Source: Triops longicaudatus
Lineage: Eukaryota > Arthropoda > Branchiopoda > Notostraca > Triopsidae
Direction: 5' to 3'
Length of the DNA stretch: 64,000 bases
Assembly (NCBI GenBank): GCA_022885665.1
Contig: JAGQDJ010000023.1
Span: 987,020-1,051,019, forward strand
This document shows, in pieces, positions 34,586-48,094 of this stretch; position 1 is the stretch's first letter; each line of letters opens with the position of its first letter. The notes beneath the pieces are model-generated. The model had not been told where the DNA came from, ran no database searches, and worked only from the letters and a program-made list of their open reading frames with translations. The position numbers and the translations under genes are program-made.

Positions 34586-36071
34586 ATGTGGGTGCAGAAT
34601 TACAGCTTGGATCCATCTGAAAGTGCTTCCGTCAGCAGTAGGAACAATGACATCTGGCAACCCTCTGATTGGGGACCGCAGCGTGACACTTTGTGGGTTG
34701 TAATACCCGTGACCATTTTGTACGTTTTGATTTTCATAATAGGCCTCATTGGGAACGCCTGCACGTGTTGGGTCATCATCCAGCATAAATCTATGAGAAC
34801 AGCCACAAATTACTACCTCTTCAGTCTGGCTATATCCGATTTGCTACTATTGGTCACGGGACTGCCCCAAGAGATATTCTCGGTGTGGTCTCGTTATCCA
34901 TATATCTTTGGCGAAGCTTTTTGCATCTTGCGCGGCATTGCGGCAGAAACTTCTGCCAATGCATCCGTCTTGACCATTACGGCATTCACCATCGAGCGCT
35001 ACATTGCCATCTGCTACCCATTACTCAGTCACACCATGTCTAAACTGTCCAGGGTCCTGTTCTCGATCTGCGTTGTTTGGATCGTCGCACTAACTTTTGC
35101 CTTACCACAAGCGATGCAATTTGGTGTAGTGCATGAAACCCGGCCGGACAATACGACCGTGAAAGAGCACTCCTCCTGCACTGTAAAAACTGTTATTTGG
35201 GAACATTCCTTCCAAGTTTCCACGTTCGTATTCTTCGTAGCTCCCATGACGCTCATCAGTGTATTGTATATACTTATCGGACTTCAGTTACGTAAAACAG
35301 CTAGGTCGGCGCAAGGACCTAACATTGCGCGTACCAACGGGACTCAGATCGCGTCGCGCGGTTTGAACTGCAGTATTGCTACTGGTACGAAAGCTTTCAG
35401 CAAGCAAATTAAAAAATCATCGAGGATCAACGAGTCCGCGATTGCCTTACGGACGAACCATAACAGTAATACTCTTGCTTCGAGAAAGTCGGCTATCAAT
35501 ATGCTAGGTAAGTTATAATAAGTCATGTATGATGCATGGTGTGGGTACGATCCACATAGTTTAAAATAGTCGCGGAATTTTCAGTTGCTGGGAAGAGAGA
35601 AAATGTAAACGCACTCACTTAGATTTTCCGAGCTTGCTTTTTTTTAAGCGAGGGAAGAATAGTAATTGTGAGATGTGCAAGCCGAATGTTCTTTGGCGTT
35701 GTCTAACTTTTTATATCTTCTGCTAGTTGCTGTAGTGGTGGCATTCTTTATTTGCTGGGCGCCCTTCCATGCACAGAGATTGCTAGCCATTTACGGAGGA
35801 AACGAAGGCGCTGAGCGTTCCAGCCTTCTTGAGACAATTTATTATGCCCTAATCTACATTTCTGGCATATCGTATTTTATGTCCACTTGCGTCAACCCTA
35901 TTTTATATCAAATCATGTCAACGAAGTTTCGTCACGCTTTCCGAGTAAGTAACTGTACTTCGAATCCACTTTTCCCGTTTTCGCTTCTATCGTTATGTTT
36001 GTTTCCTGTTCGAGGTGTCATGGGTGTCACTCTTGCAGTATTGCAAGTCTCCCAGAGGAGGAAAAGGGTAA
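34586..36071 (+). CDS. CAPA/pyrokinin (neuromedin-U-like) receptor, class A GPCR
   Basis: Plasma-membrane receptor for amidated neuropeptides of the PRXamide group. Exons 34586-35507, 35727-35944 and 36039-36071 join in phase for about 390 residues. Seen: N-terminal N-glycosylation site (NYS), TM1 with GNACTCWVI, TM2 LAISDLLLLVTG, Cys in AFCILRG for the extracellular disulfide, TM3 end ERYIAICYP in place of DRY, TM5 around VFFVAPMTLISVLYILIGL, a long third loop rich in Lys/Ser, TM6 FFICWAPFHAQRLLAIYGG, TM7 with NPILYQIMS. The TM6 wording FICWAPFHAQRL is characteristic of the CAPA/pyrokinin receptor branch. The short last exon (YCKSPRGGKG) puts a Cys after helix 8, a possible palmitoylation site; other 3' splice choices could change this tail. 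CAPA and pyrokinin types cannot be separated by eye. Confidence 0.9.
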
Positions 36072-37266
36072 GGTTCGTACATGAGAAGCGAAAAGGAATT
36101 CGCACAGCAAACACACTGTGGACTGGACGTTAATTTCACTGAGTTGTGTCCACCGTAACCAGAACTGTCATGCGCTTACTTCATTGAGTCCTATTTTACT
36201 TTTTGTAAGAGATAAAAAAAACTACAAAACCTTTTGTTGAACGGTTGTAATGTAACTGTTCGTTTATAGTCAGACAAGAGCATTAGCTCACACTGAGTTA
36301 GAATTTTTGTTTAAAAATTAAATACATTTCGTGAAGAGCTGTCCATTGTAAAAGTTGTTATTTCCTTTTAATTTCCGTATACTTACAGAATAAATTATGT
36401 TCTCCGTATTATAGTACGTGTGCGGCAAGATGGTAAATGGGTGTTAAAAATTTTTTCAAAACTTCTTAAGAGTCCAATTTTCAATTAATAGCAGAAGAGT
36501 TTTTAATGTTATGTTACAATGGACAAAGTGGCCGTACTATTTGCAGTCACATTCCTGAGAAAAACTTGGTAATAATAAAACTTTGCAAGCCACCTGTATA
36601 TTCAACTTCAAGGAAACAAAAACGTGAAACGTAAATGTACTTATCGAGGAAAAATCTGCGTGATTCCCTTGCAATGTTAAAAGACGATTAATAGTCAGGT
36701 GATATCATTCAACGTAATCTTTACTTCCGTTTGTATTAAAATGCCATAAACCAAATGGGTGTTGCTACTTAATTGAGAATGTGATAAACGAGGTAGAAGG
36801 CGTTTCGTGGACGTTCAAGATCACGAAACCCAAGCGGAAAGGCCGGGAACACCTTAATCACGATCATACACTTTAGTATTTTGGTAGGGGTTGTAATTGA
36901 CTTAAATGCTTTGTTATTCTAAGCTCACGTTCCATGCCCAGGAAGTGGTATATTTAAACGGAACGGTACACAAAGAAAATTTGGTGTGTATATTTGAAGT
37001 AAGAAATGAGTTAATATATGTTAGATAGTTGAAGCAAAATTGTTTAATCTCGTGTAGAACGTCATCGACGGCTGATAAGAATGCAGTGTTAAGATAAAGA
37101 TACGTGTTTCGCTTTTATCTCGCTATCCACAGCGAATAAGGGTGATGGAACTAGTAATTTTTAGCGTTCAAGGAAGAGAAGGTGTCAGGATTGTTTTTAG
37201 TACGCAATCGTGTATTTAAGACTACGATATTACTGATGGTAAGATTTGTGCACGCCAGTTAGGAAA
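36072..37266. other. Intergenic region between receptor and cadherin
   Basis: AT-rich, stop codons in all frames, no gene seen. Several AATAAA-type motifs could end the receptor transcript (for example near 36388). Confidence 0.6.
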
Positions 37267-40200
37267 ATGAGGGCTATGTACGGGATATTACTACTCTCTG
37301 GTTTGTTTTTAACAACAGGTAAGTGAAGCTCTTTATTGAAAAAGGCTGCTATTTAATCACGACACTTTTACGCTCAGCTTTGGGTCAGTGGGAAGTTCCC
37401 TGGATTGAGCTGCCTCCCCAAAGCAGCAGTGCTTTTGATTACGTAAACCTAACAGTATACTCGAGTTCTGCTACCGTATTAATCAAAGAAAGTATTCCAG
37501 TTGATGGAAACATAACATTGGTACTGAAATATAATGGTATGGTAGAGCAAAACGTATTATGTCTTGTTTACTGTAACTGTAAACATATTCCTTTGTAGGA
37601 ACAACACAGCCTACCCAACAACTATACGGTACCACGAAAAGCACAATTTTTTCTTCTGTCCCTATAGCGACAGGTTATGGCAGCAATCTTATCCTCATCG
37701 AAGCAGTGGACTACGAAATACTTACAAGTTACACGTACACATACACCATAGGACAAACCGATATTCGATTCCTCACCGTCAAGCTCGAGGATGTAAACGA
37801 TAATACGCCCCAATTCAACCGAGACATTAACCAGCTGACTTACGACGAAGTACTTAGAAAATACAGTTTTACTAGCAAATTTAAAGTACCCATTGTCAGA
37901 ATACCCTTGGAATAGTTTATAACTTTACGGCAACTGATCGGGATTCGCTAGACAAGAAGAACCTTCAATATTCATTGAAAGTAAGCGCCTTGTGTTCGAT
38001 TAGCTGCTTTGAACATATTTTCTACAGAGGGACGCAATCAATGACATGTATTTCAACATGATTACCGTTGGTAACATGGGGCAGTTGAGTGTAGTGAAAC
38101 CGCTAGATTACGAAACCCAAAATCTTTTTCTGCTTGACGTCGTCGTAACGGTGAGTTACCAGAACTTGCAGTATACCCATTATTCCTTTTCCCAAATATT
38201 GATGCGTTTAGGATACAGCAGACCAAAGCTCGACTTGGTCTCTAAATTTGCAAGTTAAAGACATGCCAGACGAAGCTCCGAAATGGTCGGTAATTCAGCC
38301 AGTAGTCCGCATTTATGAAACCGGGGAACCCGGAGGATCTAAAATAGTAAGTTCAAAATCTGACCATGCATTCTCTATGACTGTTGTTGTACAATAGGGC
38401 GATAGAGTCACAACGGTTTCAGCCTATGACGGTGACCTGGGAATAAGGGATACAATAGAGTATTCAATTTCAGGTGAAAACTAGCAATTATTTTGTTCGA
38501 GTGTCTTAGACGCACGAATTATAATTACAGGAGACCAGGCGATTTATTTCAGTATGGACAATACTAGTGGAGAATTAACCTTAGCAAAAGAGGTGGATCG
38601 GGATATCGGTGATTCAGTGCTGGAGGTTACAATTATTGCAAGCGAAAAGAGCGACGATAGTTCGCGAACGCAATTCACTTGCACTGTCTTCGTAGACGAT
38701 ATCAACGACCAGTCTCCCAAATTTAACCAAATTAAGTTTACCACGTCTGTTGACGAAAACTTCCGAACCTCCTTTACATTTGGAGAAGGAGACATTCAAG
38801 TTGCAGATACAGATTTGGTAAATTTACTGTCTTGGTGAATGTAAAGCGGTATTGGTAAAGCAGACTTAATTTCCAGGGAAATAATGGTCGTTACAATTTG
38901 ATGATCGACGGAGAGTGTGCTAATAAGATCAGCATAAGTCCAAGTGGACAATCTTCTCAAAACACGACGTATACTTTATCGGTTCGTAACGGTGAATCGT
39001 TAGACTACGAGGACCCATCCTGCAGAAATTTAAGCTTAAAGGTAACATTTTGTACAATAGGTTAAATCATTAAACATTGCCTGTGTTTTTTGTTTAGTTG
39101 ACTGTTACAGAGGTAGCCGATCCGAGCCACATCGATGTTGCAAATGTCCTCATAGAAATTAAGGATATTAACGACAACGAGCCTTATTTTTTAAATACAA
39201 GTGCAGCTGGAGGCTATTTCGCTAACGTTAAGGAAAATATTACAAACGGCACTAAAATTTTCAAAGTGGAGGGCGATGACAAAGATACGTCTGATGACTT
39301 TGGCAAAACAAGCTTACAGTACAATCAAGTTTTGCTTACCACAGTATAACCGAAATTGTCATTTTAGATACACACTGGTTCAAAATGAAAACTCCAAGTC
39401 TTTCAACATAGATAAGGACGGTATTATTACGTACAACGGGATAAAAAAGCTCGACCGAGAAAGTCAAGAAACATTGGATATTATTATACAAGTGGCTGAC
39501 GGGAAAGATTATCGTATGTTTGCTAGAAAATTTCTTGCAACCTGTATTTCATAGCTACTTATTCTTCTAAGGCAATGTTTCTTATAAAACGACTACAACG
39601 TTGGCTTTAACCCTGTTGGATGTCAACGACACACCGCCGAAAATTGAAGTTGTAAGAGACTCTTTTGCTTCCCCTATTCTAATAATCAGAAACTTTTGTT
39701 GTAGACAAACAGTGCTGCTGAATTCCAAGAAAACTCTATGGAAAATACGGTCGTAGTGACAGGTATCGTGGCAAGTGACTTGGATATGAACCCCGATTTG
39801 GAAATCACCATTGACTTCGTAGCGAGCAAGTTCAGGCGCAACAACGCGCTCGTAATGCCATCGCCTGATTATGACTTAACCAAGTACGTTCTTTCAAAAC
39901 AAGAGAAAAAGAATTCGGAGCATACGTATATCTTTGCAGGTGTTTTGCACTTAATACGTCCACCAACGTAGACGGGAATATAGAAGCGGAAGTTATCGTT
40001 GGCAGCTTATCCCCAGACAGAGAAAAATTTGATTCCGTTGACCTCGTAATAAAAGTCGAAGATAAGAACACTGAGGCTAACAGTCGCGTGACACAAACTA
40101 CTTTAAGTATCACCGTTACTGATGTTAATGATAATCCCCCGATATTCGTGGGGACTTACGACAATTGGGAGCTTCTAGAAGAGAAGGAAGATGGCACTGT

Positions 40201-43200
40201 AGTAAACGTGGTTCGTGCGACAGACCCGGACGAAAACGCGGATAAGGTCGTCACATACGCGTTGGAGTAATTTCATAATTCTAAACAAAGCTCTTTCGGA
40301 ATCGTGACTTTTAAAGCTTTGCTTTAGGTTTTGTGACTGTAAAGAAGGTCTTATTGAAGTCAACTCCAGTACTGGGGATGTTATTGCGAAGTCCATTGAT
40401 AGAGAAACCACCCCAAATATTAGTTGCATTATCAGTGCGTGTGACAATGATAATCCCCCCCTACAGAGCAATACGTCGATTTTCATTAAGATCAGTGATA
40501 TTAACGACATTGTGCCTCATTTCACGGAAAATTTCGAGAAAATAGTTACCATACCAGAAAACGCTACTAACGGAACACTTATAACTCAAGTCGCTGCCAA
40601 AGATGAAGACACAGGTTAGTTTCTTGTATAATATCTCTAATTCATGGCACTTTATTTTTCGTATAGGGGATTATGGTTTCATTATGTATGTCTTCCCGCA
40701 ATACCAAGACATGGACGAATTTCAGGTGAATAGTATAACAGGCGAGGTCACCGTAAAAAATGGAAACCTTTTCGATTTCGACAAAGGAAAGAAAAGCTAT
40801 TCGTTTGTTGTCGAGGCCAGGGACAATTTCAGGAACGGAGTATATTGTAAGCTAATTTTATCTTTTCCCAATTATGTTAAATTGTTTCTAAAAATAAAAA
40901 AAAATTTAGCGGGAAGTAATTCGAACAGTACGCAAATTACGGTCAACTTGGAGGATGTCAACGACAATGCGCCGATTCTCCCATCCCCAGGCAAGGGTTG
41001 TTACACGCTAGTAAGCGAAGCACAATCTGAAGTAGGTAACAATGCAACCAGGGGTGGTAAAGCTATTTTGAAGCTGTGAATTATAACAATAGATTGTCCA
41101 TGGTTTGCCTTCAAAGTTTTTTAAGTCTTTCGAAAGAGCATCGCTAAAAACTAACATGACCACATGAGAAATATTAAAAACGCATGTTGGTTAGTTTTAA
41201 GCGTAATTATTTAGTGTTTAATGGTAACTATATAGTAAAACTATTTAGGGTTTCGTAGTGGTAACCATAAAAGCAGAAGATATTGACGAGCCCAATAAAC
41301 CTAACAGCCAAATTGACTACGAGTTGGTGACGGAAAGTGAGCTTTTCGGAGTAAAGTCTACCTCAAGTGGCGCCAATGTTACAGTCGTATCTCCCTTACG
41401 TGGCCATGTTGGCAACTTCACACTTCAAATTCGAGTAAGCTGGAATAGCAACTTAAAAACGCGATCATGTATGCTAACAATAATTATTAGGCGGCTGACA
41501 ATGGTATCCCACCGAAAGATAGTGAACAAAGTTACGTGATTTGCGTCACTGACGAAAATGACAACTCTCCTGTCTTTGACTTTCCTTCGAAGAACGATAC
41601 TATCTATTATGTCCAGGAGGTACAGAATTTGCGATAATTCGGTTTCAGCACAGTCTTTAATTGATGTCTCAGACAAACGCAGTAAATGGACCTGTGAAGT
41701 ATATTGACTCCAATTCCATGATGCAAGACTTGTTTGTCCATGCAACAGATGCTGATAGGGAAGAGAATGCTCGTGTCACTTACTTGTTTGATACAGGTAA
41801 TTTAGTCTTTTAGTGTAGCAACAGATTATCATTGACGTGAATAATAATTGCTAGAAACACCGTCAAATACCTTCAGCTTGGATCCTGACACTGGTTTGAT
41901 AACTTTGAACGAGGCTTTTAATAAAACTCGTACCAACAATTATACGGTAGACAGGAATTATCTGCAAGGTGTTCAGAAGAAACTAACGGAGCTTGTTTGT
42001 AGTTGGTTGTTATTGCCCAAGATCACGGCATTCCCAAACTGACGAGCCGTACCAACCTCTTACTTTACGTACGAGCGGAAAGTAAATATGACCCGGAATT
42101 CAAAGACAACTCGGAGACAACGTCATTTAAAGGTGAATTTTACGATGCAGGCTGCTCATTTTTAATCTGTCCATGCTTCGTACAAAACAGAAAACCAAAA
42201 CGTATGTAACGACTTTACAGCAGCCGTAGATCTTGATAACGCGAACTTGCTGCCAGATGAAAAAGGAGACACAGTTATGTACTTCCTCGTCGGTCAGGAT
42301 GAAATTTTGTTTAGTTGAATTACTAAAATCTTTAAAATAAATCGTTATGTTTACGAGTAGGAGGGAGCGTTGGTTATTTTAAACTAGAAGATCCTTCGGT
42401 AGCAAGACTTTGTACAAATCCGCAATTGGATCGTGAAGATCCCAGTCAAAGCAACATGTACGTAATTATCCAAGTCACGAATGGAACTCAACCAACGGGA
42501 TCCTCCGTTTCCGATGCAAATCCCAAATCGTTTTTGCGCATAAACGTTACGGTATTGAACCCAACAAAGTGAATACATTCGTTTAGGCTATCCATTCTTT
42601 TAGGTTATCGACGAAAACGATGTTACTCCATCCTTTGGAAAAACTGTTGTATCGGCCGGCATCTGGCCCAACAGTCCGACAGACGTGGTACGAGTGCAGG
42701 CTGTTGACCCTGATGAGCAGGACGTCATTACATATACTCTGTCAGGAGAATTCAACACATCCGATCCATCACTGAGCATCGCTATGTCAAGCACTAAGAA
42801 CGAACCATTTAAGTTGGATTCTCAAACGGGGATTATCACCACCCGCTTTACCGTGCAGACGGATATGCGAGGGTATTTTCAGTCAGCAGTCACCGCTACC
42901 GACAAAGTCGGACATTTTTCAAACGCTACGTTGAAAATCTTCATTGTGAACGTGGATGAGAATCAAGTTACTATTTACTTTTTGGATCCGCTCGAGAATG
43001 TTGAAGCTCAAAGACTAGAGGTGAGGGTTTTAAATTTTATAGTGAAAGTAAAATGTGCATAATTGTATACCGGAACTAATTTTCAACGTATTCAGATCGA
43101 GAATATCTTCACAGAAGTCTATGAGTACACTTGCAATGTTGAAAGCATAAATCAAGGATCGCCCGAGTCTCCCGATAATAATCGAACCAAAGTTTTGTCC

Positions 43201-44289
43201 CATTTCATCGATGAGACGAAAAATGAACCTGTCCCAAAGACAGAAATTGAGAGGTATTTTGTGTGTCGTCGAACGTGTCTCGTTAGATTCATATTTGAAC
43301 TTGATTTCAGGCTGAAAAATAACTTCACAAAGACAGCTCAGTTAAGGAAAGAGTTCACAGCTATTGGGTTAACTTTAGATGAAATCCGTACAGTTAACCC
43401 CTCGGAGGCATCTACGGATCGCACTTTCTTCATACTCTTCATTGTCCTCTGCGTTGTCTTGGTTTCGCTACTGATTTTGCTTTTCGTTGTATTAATGCGG
43501 ACGAAAGAGTAAGAAATATGAGTTCTTTTCATTCATCCACTGTGCAACTCACAAATCTTGTTAAAGGTTAAACCGTCGCGTAAAGGTATTAAGCTTCCCC
43601 AAATTTGGGTCTCAAGATTCGGGCATCAACCGAGCCGGCGTCGCTTCCCTTCCGACTACAAACAAACACGCTATCGAAGGATCTAATCCAATTTGGAACG
43701 TTGATGAGCGAGTTCTTCCACAGGACGACGCTATTAGGTAAAATTAGCTGCACTCGAGCATTGCCTTTTATGAGGGTCGAAACAAGACGCCTAATTTTGT
43801 TTCTTTGTTTTCCTTAATTTTCGCGACAGTCAGAGCAGTGGAGACTCGGTCCTCATTGGAGTGGAGAACAACCCCGAGTTTCGTCAGTATAAGAATAAAG
43901 GCTTTGAACCCGACCGTCCCAAGGTTGCATCCTCTAAAAAATCCAAGTCCTCTGCGGTAAATCCGGTCGCTGTAAGGAAGTATAGCGCTCCTAATCTGGA
44001 ACCCTATGATCCGGGAAATACCAAAGCCACTCGCCGTCCCAGTGAACCTAATTTCAATGCATTCCCACTGGAGCAGAGTACGCGTACAAATCCGCTTTTT
44101 GCGTCAGGCTCCACTTCACAAAAGAACCAATTAAATTCCCAAGAGTTGACGGGGACTGGCAAGCGGCGTGCGCCTTTACCGCCATCTCAGTCTACAGATC
44201 CCGAGTCTGAAGGCGATGAAGCGATTTATGACAAGTTGAATTACAATTTCAGTTTTGGAGACAAGAATGGCAACCGAACTGAATTGTAG
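37267..44289 (+). CDS. Large single-pass cadherin, CDH23/PCDH15/Cad99C-like
   Basis: Cell-surface calcium-dependent adhesion protein built from many small exons with introns of about 50-100 bases. ATG at 37267 begins a signal peptide (MRAMYGILLLSGLFLTT). Calcium-linker motifs show about eleven or twelve cadherin repeats: VNDNTPQF near 37795, MPDEAPKW 38270, INDQSPKF 38700, INDNEPYF 39168, VNDTPPKI 39620, VNDNPPIF 40127, INDIVPHF 40500, VNDNAPIL 40958, ENDNSPVF 41556, a degenerate one near 42060, and ENDVTPSF 42613. A membrane-proximal domain follows, then a TM segment at about 43420-43495. The cytoplasmic part has LNRRVKVLSFPKFG and HAIEGSNPIW, a juxtamembrane pattern I associate with CDH23/Cad99C-type cadherins, and ends RTEL, a class I PDZ ligand. 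Repeat number and lack of catenin-binding tail exclude classical cadherins. Exon phases were not all checked; the orthologue is inferred. Confidence 0.85.
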
Positions 44290-47200
44290 AGAAGGGTTCT
44301 CAAGAACCAGGGATAGCTTTAGTTTGTCAGCTAGCTTAGAAAATATATGATTTTTAAAATGTCAATAACACCGTCTAATAGAAACTCGGATAATACTTTA
44401 TATTGTTTATGTAAATATGTATTCGTGTCAAATATTGCAATGCATCATTTACACAGATATGCTATGCGTTGATGTTGACTTCTTTGGTGTTGGTGTGCTT
44501 GTATGGTATTTCTTTAGGTTTTGGTACTTTCGGTCTGCAAAGCGGCTTGTAACAATAGATGAGTGAACTCGAATTGGTGCGAACTTTGTTCAGGAAATAT
44601 AAACATTGTCTGGTTTACGCGGAATCCTTCGGGTGTCCCATCGATAGTTTTGTTAACACGTGAACCGGTGGTTGCGTAGGCCTAACAAACGTTTAATTAT
44701 TCTTCAATCGCTTTGAAACGCACAGTGCTTGTAAACTAAAAGCAGACAACGGAGCTGCTGTAAAAGGTATTTTTTATACGTAGCTTTTGAGCACAGTCTG
44801 TTCCTTAAAGCCGATTCACACCAACGACACGGAAGCGTAAGCTCTATATAACAATAAACGAGTAAAATACGAGTTCTTTTCAAAGTTTTCTAAGTTCGTC
44901 GACTGGATGTACGGACTGACTACCCCACGGTCAATGCGGAAAATGATGCAGCTGACACCCACGGCTGCACGTTTTTTAAGTTAACAACTTTTTGTTCACT
45001 AGCACAAAGCGGTTGCGCATGCAGGATGAGCCGCATTTCCGGACCACCAGTCCCGTGATCAGTAACGTTTAGCTTAGTGTACAACTTGCATTGTATTTAT
45101 TTATTTATTTTTGAGAAAGTCTACGCTTAAGGTGTAGAAGTGAGATTAAATTGTCTAGAATAAATGTAAAATTATATTATGTAGTGTATAACACTGTTTA
45201 TTTTTACATCATGTTTTCATGAATCAACACTGCATAAATTACAGGCATCTGTATGTAAGGAATATAATTTGCGGAAATTGTTGAGACCGTACACCGACTA
45301 CATCAAGCGGTATTTAAATTATAGTCATTTTCTAGTCAAGGTTTTGCGAAGACTAGAAAAAACTGGAAAATTCGTAAGAAAGGAATCTTAAACAGGATGT
45401 TTTATAACTGTCGAGTGACGAGGTTGTCTAGAAGGTGAAAAAGCATGAAGCTTAGAGTGATTTGCGTTTTAATTTTATTCATTTCTTTACTTTTTTATAC
45501 ATTATTTTGTTTTCCACGTGATATAGAGCACGGCAGTACTCTACATACGTGCACATAATGCTTCAACAGGTAATTTCAAAGGCGGGCATTTCAATTTTCT
45601 TTCGTGGGTAAAACTTAATGCGCTTTGGTTTGAATTCTATGCACGGAAACAGATCACATTTAACAAGGCGAAAATAGTTTGAACAAAGCGTAGTTAACAG
45701 TCTTTTGAGTCTGTAGTTTATATTATGGTAATTTTAGTTATTTTGCCGTTTTCCCTACCTTTCAATGTAATCCGCGTTCCGCATCTCCTCTTTCGTGATA
45801 ACAAGGGGTGTGATGGAACGTATACAAAAAAAAGACTACAATCTTATTGACCGGAAATATGTTACCAGCTAGGTTTCATAGACATGAAAAATTAATTGAA
45901 ATGTAAATCCCATTTAAATACATGTGTTCAGTGAACTTGTATGGAGGTCATGCGTACTCGCGTACTAACATGCGGTTCGCAAAGAGAGGGAGACGAAGGA
46001 CATGGTAAAGGCAAGACGGCAGAAGGAAGGGGTACGAAAGCGAGGTTGGCTAGGAAGAGGCTTGGGAAAATGGAAAGAAACACCATTGAACCATAGGCAT
46101 TAAAGGTCAAAGAGGTAAAAACCAAAGTCAAGCACGGAGACAAAAACTGCGTTGGAACGCTAGATGAAACAGCATGATCTTCTGTACCATAAATCTCACA
46201 ATTGCGTTTGTATTATCTAATCGTGCAGTGAAATTTCAAAATGAGAAAAAAATTCGTTTGCAAGACAATTTAAAAATTCCCTCTAGATGCGGGTGTTAAA
46301 GCAGGAAAAGAAATGAGCCACGCAAGATGGGGAAGATGCACACAGAAAAGGAAGGGTGACCAAACGTCCCGTTTTTCGCCATTTCGTAAGCGCCCACGTA
46401 CCCAGGGGTGGCAAAGGGGGGTTTTCACACCCGCCGAAATGTTAATTTTCAATGGTGTGCATAGGCGACTACCAAGTGTCCGAAAAAGCTGCATATGGAA
46501 AACAATCCCCGAACCAAAATGCTGGGTACGGCCCTGTTCGTGAGCGTCGTCTTTTTTTTTTTTCTTTTTTTTTTTTTTTATTTCCACAAACGTTCATTTT
46601 GTCCCTTTCTCGGGAGAAAAGGAAAATCGACGATGAGCTGCTGAGGACTTTAGGGTTCACTTGTTACAGATTTACTTTTTTTAATTTTTCCTTTAATTTT
46701 CCCAAGACCTCAGCTAGAGATCAGGATTCAGAAGTAACTACTTCATAAAATATTTTACAGACTGCAAAATACCGGTTTTAAATTTTAGCGCCCTGGGCAC
46801 GGCTAATGGCACCTAAGTCTATGAAACTCCGTACTCTAAAAGATATCTTTTGCGACAGTAAATTGTTAAGTTTATGACCGTAGTGTCGTCAACTTTTTCG
46901 AATAATTCTTGAGTTCACTTAAAAAAATGAGCTTAACATTTTTGCAAGTTTCAGGTTCAAAAGAACAAAAATGTGTCAATGCAATTAATTCGACATATTC
47001 ATATATGGTAATTATTTATACGAAAACCTCACGAGTCAGAAAAGCCGGTCTTAAGTTGTCTTCCAAAGTCTTCCGACGCGACTTAGAGTTAGTGAATAAT
47101 CCCTGCCAAAAGGCTTGCCCGACTTTCAGAATTTTTCTATCGAAAGTTATTAAAAAAAATAAATAAATAAGTAAAATAACTAGTGTGCTTACAGCGAAAA

Positions 47201-48094
47201 TCGCAAAGTGTAAGTCACAAAAACACTAAAGTTATCGGCTCACCTTAACAAAGTAATTTAGCCCTCTTAGGGCATCGTTTTCGTCTCCATACATTTACCT
47301 AGCGCCAATAATGCACTAACTGCTGCGATATGCGCAAAATGCTGATGGGATTTGAATAATTTTCATTTGTTGTTTCTACTGTTTCAGGCGCATATTCTTG
47401 CTTTTACTGTTCGATTTGTTTGGACATTTTTTTACATATTTTGCTTCTATTTTTCGTTTTGTGTCGAGTTTTATTTCTTATAAACTTGCTTTCACTACGG
47501 GAGTCGTTTGTTGTTTTGTTTGTTGGATACATGATGCTTTTTAAATTTGTTTCAGCTAATTTTGTGTTTGATATATAGTTAGTTTTCGCACGTAGAATGT
47601 CCGTATTTCTAATGAGGAATGTGAGCTTTTGTATATAGGGATAGTGGAAAAGTGTAAAAATGCTTACATGTAGTAAAAAGTGACTTCCGCTTATGAATAG
47701 AGTAACCAAATTTCATTAATAAAAATGTAGTGAAAATCGGCTCAAGGTAGCAAAATTACTGCGAACATCTCTTAAAAAAAAGGAAAACAAATTAAACTAG
47801 ATATCGCTAATGCTAATATTATTGATGACACTTTTTATATAAAAGATGTGACTTTCCCCACGTTATTTGCCGTCTCAAAGATGTAAAGCATTCCATGGCT
47901 ATCATTGAATGACACGATCAACGCCGAGTCGCTTGTAAGCTAACGTGTTTCTGCCTAGATGCCTGCTGGGCAAACTCAGTGACAGATAAGTCGTTTCTGA
48001 TTCCATTTAGCATAGCAAAATACCCTAAGTCGTTGGTGTAAATCGGCTCGGACTTCGTGGTTCCGGATGAACTGTATCAAACCACGAGGCTAAT
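44290..48094. other. Intergenic region between cadherin and tachykinin receptor
   Basis: AT-rich with no coding gene seen. Contains a TTTATTTATTTATTT stretch near 45095 and a short element with inverted ends at 46397-46530. The two genes converge here, so 3' UTRs lie at both ends. Confidence 0.6.
46397..46530. mobile_element. Short non-autonomous repeat remnant with inverted ends
   Basis: CGTACCCAG at 46397-46405 is the exact inverse of CTGGGTACG at 46522-46530, enclosing 134 bases with G-rich sequence next to the left end (GGGGTGG). This CGTACCCAGGGG-type terminus is common in dispersed repeats of many invertebrates. No transposase is present. Confidence 0.4.

Noticed and set aside
46270..46587. 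Minus-strand 105-codon frame with poly-Lys
   Set aside because: Arises from a poly-T tract and the repeat remnant, not from a gene.
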